Assembly: GCA_039027855.1 (NCBI GenBank)
Contig: JBCCJI010000014.1
Location: 36,713-100,712 of the forward strand
Source: Thermohalobaculum sp039027855
Lineage (GTDB): Bacteria > Pseudomonadota > Alphaproteobacteria > Rhodobacterales > Rhodobacteraceae
DNA: 64,000 nucleotides
Direction of reading: 5' to 3'
Positions within the stretch are counted from its first letter, which is position 1. The number at the start of each line of letters is the position of its first letter. Of the stretch, positions 60,092-64,000 are shown piece by piece. Under the pieces are notes generated by a model, which worked only from the letters and a program-made list of their open reading frames with translations, did no database searches and had not been told where the DNA came from. A program made the translations under genes and the position numbers.

Positions 60092-61657
60092 ATGACTGTG
60101 CGGGATCAGGGGACCGCTGGCGGGCGAGGCGATCTCGCCATTTTGGTGGAGGCGTTGCCCGATGGTGTGATGTTGGTGGGGCGCGACCTGCGGCTCCGGG
60201 CCGGGAACGCGCTGTTGGCGGATATGTTCGGGCTGGATGCGGCGCTGCTGCGTCCCGGGACGGCGCTCTCCGAGGTGTTGCAGGCAATCTCGGCCGCCGG
60301 CGGTTTCGACCGCGATGGCGAGGTGGGCGACGACGCGATCGAGACCATGATCGCGGAGTGGACGGCCGAGCAGCCGATGCGCGAGCGGCGCCACCTGACC
60401 GATGGGCGGATCATCGACGTGATCGTCGAACCCCTCGCGGATGGCGAGGTACTCGCAGTCCATCAGGACGTGACCGAACGCCATGCCGCGGATGCCGAGC
60501 GCGACAGCCTCTCCGACGACCTAATGACGATGCTCGACAGTCTCGAGGACGGGATTTGCATCGTCGATGCCAAGGGGCGCCTGCTGGCCTTCAATCCCCG
60601 CTTCGTCGCGCTGATGGGCGCACGGGCCGGCAGTATCCGTCCCGGCGACACCGTGCGCCGTCTGGCCAGTGCCTTTGGCGATCTGGAGCATCTCTCCGGC
60701 ACCCGCCGGGCGGTCGAGGCACAGCGGCGCACGCGCATTCTGAGCGATGCCGGCGCCAACTGCCTGATCCAGACCTTCCCAAACGGTCGGGTGATCGACA
60801 TGACCCGCACGGCGCTCAGCGAGGGCCGCGCCGTCGTGCGCCTGACCGATGTGACCGAGGTTCGCGAGGTCTGGCGCGGCCTGGAGGTCGAGCGCGACGC
60901 AGTGGAGGACACCCGGCGCCGCCGCGCGGCCTCGATCGCCCAGATGAACCACGAACTGCGCGCGCCGCTCAACGGCATCCTCGGCATGGCGGCGCTCCTC
61001 AAGCAGACAGGGCTTGAGCCAGGTCAGCTCAAATTCGTCGAGGTGATCCACCAGTCGGGCGATTTTCTCCTCCGCATGATCGAGGACACGCAGTCGCTCG
61101 CCCAACTCGAAGCCGGTACGCTGCCGCTGGTCTCCGAGCGCTTCATGCTGGGGCGCATGGTGCAGGAGACCTGCACGCTCCTCGGCCCGCAGGCGAGCGA
61201 GAAGGGTCTGACGCTCTCGATCGAGGGCATCAATGCGCTATTGCCCGAGGTGCTTGGCGACCGCCAGCGGCTGGCGCAGTGCCTGACCAACCTTGTGACC
61301 AACGCGATCCGCTATACCGACCGCGGCAGTGTGACGGTGACACTCGCGGTGCGGGCGGGGGCGGGCTCGCTCGATGTGCGCCTCGACGTGGCCGATACCG
61401 GCATCGGCATCCCCCTCGAGCATCAGGACCGGGTGTTCGAGCAGTTCTACCAGGTCCGCGACGACAGCAGCCGGCGCGGCGGCGTAGGGCTCGGCCTCGC
61501 CATCACGCGCGGGATCATGACGGCGATGGGCGGCACGGTCTCGGTCGTCTCGACGCCGGGCGCGGGCTCGGTCTTCTCCCTGGCCCTGACGCTCCCTATC
61601 GCGCGGTCGAACGAGGGCAGCGCCCCCTCTGAAAACCGCACGGCCCACGCTTCCTGA
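60092..61657 (+). CDS. Cytoplasmic PAS sensor histidine kinase
   Basis: A 521-residue soluble kinase. Two PAS-like domains (about 10-130 and 145-250, the second with SLEDGICIVDAKGRLLAFNPRF) precede a coiled coil and HisKA with H-box QMNHELRAPLN, His287. The ATPase domain has NLVTNAIRY, DTGIGIPLEHQDRVFEQF and GGVGLGLAI. There is no membrane segment and no receiver. GAGGTAGAG precedes ATG 60092; the frame is open 19 codons upstream. It follows the hybrid kinase after 261 bases, so the two may belong to one signalling route. Confidence 0.9.
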   Translation: MTVRDQGTAGGRGDLAILVEALPDGVMLVGRDLRLRAGNALLADMFGLDAALLRPGTALSEVLQAISAAGGFDRDGEVGDDAIETMIAEWTAEQPMRERRHLTDGRIIDVIVEPLADGEVLAVHQDVTERHAADAERDSLSDDLMTMLDSLEDGICIVDAKGRLLAFNPRFVALMGARAGSIRPGDTVRRLASAFGDLEHLSGTRRAVEAQRRTRILSDAGANCLIQTFPNGRVIDMTRTALSEGRAVVRLTDVTEVREVWRGLEVERDAVEDTRRRRAASIAQMNHELRAPLNGILGMAALLKQTGLEPGQLKFVEVIHQSGDFLLRMIEDTQSLAQLEAGTLPLVSERFMLGRMVQETCTLLGPQASEKGLTLSIEGINALLPEVLGDRQRLAQCLTNLVTNAIRYTDRGSVTVTLAVRAGAGSLDVRLDVADTGIGIPLEHQDRVFEQFYQVRDDSSRRGGVGLGLAITRGIMTAMGGTVSVVSTPGAGSVFSLALTLPIARSNEGSAPSENRTAHAS

Positions 61658-61719
61658 GCCTTTGGGCCGGGCCGATGCTGGCCCTGCCCGCGCCCCTACC
61701 CCAGGCCAGGCTTTCGGCG

Positions 61720-62664
61720 CTACCCTAGGAACAGACCCGCGATGCCCGCGACCAGCAGCGTGGCGCCGGCGATTTGGCGCGGGCTCGGCGTCTCGGCAAA
61801 GAGCCGGCGGCCGACGATGCCCGACATCAGGATCTCGACCAGTGCCAGCGTGCGCACCAGCGGCGCGGAGGCGAGCGCGAAGGCCATGAACCAGAAGGCC
61901 GAGGCCAGCGCCCCCATGAACCCCGCCGGCAGCGCCGCGCGCGGGCGGGCGATGAGCGCTCTCAGCGTCGCGGGCGCCGTCGCCGCCAGCCAGGCCGAAA
62001 ACAGCACCGTCTGGATGGCGAGCGCGAGGGCCAGCGTGGTGATGGCGGCGGCGACAAAGCCCGGCGTCTCGAAGGTCAGCACCGCCGCGCGGAAGGCCAC
62101 CGCCGAGAGCGCGAACAGCGCGCCCGAGCCGAGGCCGTAGGCCAGCGGGCGCCACCATGCCTCGGCTATCGCGGTCTCGCCTGCGGGCCCCGCGCCGGTC
62201 GGGGTCACAGCGGCGGCTCGGCTGGCGCTGAGGGTAGCCGCAGCGGGCCAGGCCATCAGCAGCACGCCGGCGGTGGCGGCGACGATGGCGACGCCCTGCC
62301 CTGTCGTCGGGACCTCGCCGACGGCGAGCGCCGCAATGGCCATGACCAGCACCGGCTCCAGCTTGGTATAGGCGACCGCCAGCATGAAGGCCGAGGACCG
62401 CATCGCCGCGATCAAGAGCGCCGTCGCCCCGATCTGCGCCACCCCACCAAGCGCCGCCCAACCGACCGCCGCACCCTGCGGCCACTCCAACTGCACCCCG
62501 GCGAGCCCAAGCCCCGCGAGGAACAACAGCGCAAACGGCAACCCATAGAGAAACCGCGCATGCGTCGCCCCAAGCGTCCCCACGCTAGCGACAAGCCCCC
62601 GCTGCGCGGCATTGCGCGCGGTCTGCGCGGCGGCGGCTGTGATGGTTAGGACGGCCCAGAGCAT
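61720..62664 (-). CDS. EamA/DMT-family transporter
   Basis: A 314-residue inner-membrane protein with about ten helices arranged as two EamA halves (PF00892 pattern), e.g. SAFMLAVAYTKLEPVLVMAI in the first and ALASAPLVRTLALVEILMS in the second. Drug/metabolite transporters of this type export amino acids, nucleosides or related compounds. Substrate not predictable. Converges on the kinase gene. Confidence 0.85.
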   Translation of the reverse strand: MLWAVLTITAAAAQTARNAAQRGLVASVGTLGATHARFLYGLPFALLFLAGLGLAGVQLEWPQGAAVGWAALGGVAQIGATALLIAAMRSSAFMLAVAYTKLEPVLVMAIAALAVGEVPTTGQGVAIVAATAGVLLMAWPAAATLSASRAAAVTPTGAGPAGETAIAEAWWRPLAYGLGSGALFALSAVAFRAAVLTFETPGFVAAAITTLALALAIQTVLFSAWLAATAPATLRALIARPRAALPAGFMGALASAFWFMAFALASAPLVRTLALVEILMSGIVGRRLFAETPSPRQIAGATLLVAGIAGLFLG

Positions 62665-62702
62665 TAGGATGGATCAACACGCATCTTGGACACAAAGGAA
62701 GG

Positions 62703-64000
62703 CTACTGACCGAGACCGGAGAACTGGCCGAAAATCTCGGCAATTCTTTCAACGACCTCCTTCATGGTTTCAGGCCAAAGGTCCTTGGCCGCAGACCCGA
62801 CCGTTACCGTAAAGCCGGCGCCCTGCAGCGTGCGCCACTTGAGGCGGACGAAGGTGACCGCCCAGCCCTTTGCTTTGGTCCAGAAGGACTCTTCGAGCCG
62901 TTTCTTTCGAGCAGGGTCGTTCGTGTTTTCGAGACGGCGCTGCAGGGACCTCAGCTCTTCAAGCGTTGCCCTTGTCCGCGCGATGTACACCGGATCTGGC
63001 CGCAGCCTCGTATCGACGGGCAGCGCGTCGAGTTGCGCGAGCTGCTGTTCGATCAGAGCGATGACCTGTTCGGGCGTCGCATTCTGATTGAGATGGAGGA
63101 GCTCAACACCGCGGAGCCGTTCGAGAGTGAGCGCATAGCAGCTCTTCATAAAGGCGAGGTGCTTGTCACCCGCACGCTCAAGGATACCAAGCACGTTGGC
63201 GTTCAGAGAGGCTTCAATATCCGCATCTTCAAGCGCGTCGAGAAGGGTCCTAGCGACATCCCACAACCGACCGGGCCTGAGCTTCGCCAAACCGAGCGAT
63301 GCTTCGGTGATGTAAGCGTTTAGAGCATCGGCAAGCCATACTGGGGTATTGGTTCTGCCCGGGTCGAGTGCCCGGCGAGCATCTCGCATGAGATCAAGCA
63401 ACTCGCTGAAGACGACTTCGCTGACACCGCCCCTGCTCTCATCACCGAGCAGCGAGAGATCTTCAGCGAAAGGCACCTCCAGCATCAGGCGGCCCAATTC
63501 GTCGGGCTCGAAGTCCGAGAGGGCAGCGCGAAGGTCTGGCGCGCCCAGCAATTCCTCAATTCGCTTTGCTTGCGTTGGCCGGCCTTTCTTGCCCGCCAAC
63601 TCCGCGCGCCGGTCCTCGATCATCTTTGCGATGAGGGCGTTGGCGTGGACGGGGCCCTTGTCCCAGTCATCCTCGGTCAGGTCGAGGGCGCGGCGTTCTT
63701 CGAGGGGGATGTCGGGCGGGTCGCCACGCAGGCGCGCCTCGTACCATTCCGTCCAGACCCACCAGTTGGCGTCCGGCAGGGCGACAAGCTGGGCCTTCAG
63801 CCTGTCCCACTCCTGTGCGAACGGGCCTTCGGGGTTGGTACTGCGCCAAAGCGGCACATCGGCGACACTGTTACCTTGCCGCATGGCGGCAAGATCGGCG
63901 GCGGCGTAGGAGGCGGCGGCGCGGGCGGCGCGGGCGGCGGCGTAGGCGGCGTCGGCGGCGGCGTCGGCGGCGGCGTAGGCGGCGTCGGCGGCGGCGCGGG
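62703..64000 (-). CDS. Hypothetical protein with alanine-rich repeat region, 5' end beyond the window
   Basis: At least 430 codons. From the in-frame ATG at 63884 there are 393 residues of mainly helical soluble sequence (VPLWRSTNPEGPFAQEWDRL, a WWVWTEWYEARLRGDPPD segment, several leucine-rich helices, and a C-terminal amphipathic region EVVERIAEIFGQFSG). The frame stays open to the window edge through AAR/AAD/AAY units, so the real start probably lies outside. WxxWYxxR-type motifs with such Ala-rich regions occur in uncharacterised Rhodobacterales proteins; no function recognised. Confidence 0.75.
   Translation of the reverse strand, partial: RAAADAAYAAADAAADAAYAAARAARAAASYAAADLAAMRQGNSVADVPLWRSTNPEGPFAQEWDRLKAQLVALPDANWWVWTEWYEARLRGDPPDIPLEERRALDLTEDDWDKGPVHANALIAKMIEDRRAELAGKKGRPTQAKRIEELLGAPDLRAALSDFEPDELGRLMLEVPFAEDLSLLGDESRGGVSEVVFSELLDLMRDARRALDPGRTNTPVWLADALNAYITEASLGLAKLRPGRLWDVARTLLDALEDADIEASLNANVLGILERAGDKHLAFMKSCYALTLERLRGVELLHLNQNATPEQVIALIEQQLAQLDALPVDTRLRPDPVYIARTRATLEELRSLQRRLENTNDPARKKRLEESFWTKAKGWAVTFVRLKWRTLQGAGFTVTVGSAAKDLWPETMKEVVERIAEIFGQFSGLGQ
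63885..64000 (-). repeat. (GCC)n alanine-rich trinucleotide tract
   Basis: On the minus strand the sequence is a run of GCC codons interrupted every two or three residues by GAC, TAC or CGC, giving AAAD, AAY and AAR units. It continues past the window edge. Confidence 0.85.

Overview
The window is GC-rich (about two thirds by eye) with dense, tightly packed genes, many sharing TGATG or ATGA stop/start overlaps. Gene content points to an alphaproteobacterium, most likely of the Rhodobacterales (Roseobacter/Rhodobacter group): an imuA-imuB-dnaE2 SOS mutagenesis cassette with GAAC-N7-GAAC LexA boxes, DUF6525 and DUF1826 proteins, a SdpR/ArsR-type regulator, a Rhodobacter-type ferredoxin-NADP reductase, and an ExbB-like/OmpA-like pair with long coiled coils. 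The lineage is inferred from gene families, without database searches.

Layout. 0.3-5.3 kb (minus): a purine nucleoside ABC transporter (two permeases, a double ATPase) in one operon with a xanthine/guanine phosphoribosyltransferase, followed upstream by an orphan ParA-like ATPase. 5.5-9.9 kb (minus): an RND multidrug efflux pump and its membrane fusion protein. 10-17.1 kb (minus): TamB and TamA; TamA carries an unexpected lipobox. 17.2-21.6 kb: an HDAC-like deacetylase divergent from a GNAT-nitrilase fusion, then a membrane glycosyltransferase. 21.8-25.2 kb: divergent oxyR and katG with a palindromic operator between them and a clear terminator after katG. 25.5-27.8 kb: a protein joining a ribbon-helix-helix domain, one membrane helix and four EF-hands, and a small DUF1826-DUF6525 operon behind a probable Zur box. 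27.9-34.5 kb: housekeeping and metabolic genes (ArsR regulator, TIGR01777 epimerase, Fpr, tyrosine phosphatase, class V aminotransferase, ArfB, YhhQ-type transporter). 34.5-35.5 kb is a gene-poor gap with an AT-rich core.

35.5-46.8 kb is the most unusual region. It is an SOS mutasome cassette (imuA, imuB, dnaE2) interrupted twice. A membrane-anchored pentapeptide-repeat protein with thirteen near-identical 30-bp repeats lies between imuB and dnaE2. The dnaE2 reading frame itself is split: the PHP and polymerase part stops at 43945, and the C-terminal OB-fold part, with the typical DnaE2 end, resumes 2.3 kb downstream at 46262, coupled to a threonine-dehydratase-like gene. A second LexA box lies directly against the dnaE2 start codon.

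47-64 kb: an SDR oxidoreductase, a glycine-zipper lipoprotein, a tRNA with CAU anticodon, a membrane dipeptidase, an outer-membrane-barrel-like protein, DUF4864, a MotA/MotB-like coiled-coil pair, an inositol-monophosphatase, DUF2750, EF-P, a YHS protein, two consecutive sensor histidine kinases (the first a hybrid), a DMT-family transporter, and at the right edge an unrecognised protein whose open frame runs off the window through an alanine-rich (GCC)n tract.

Limits: all calls come from reading translations and motifs by eye; start codons were chosen from Shine-Dalgarno spacing and family length and several remain ambiguous.
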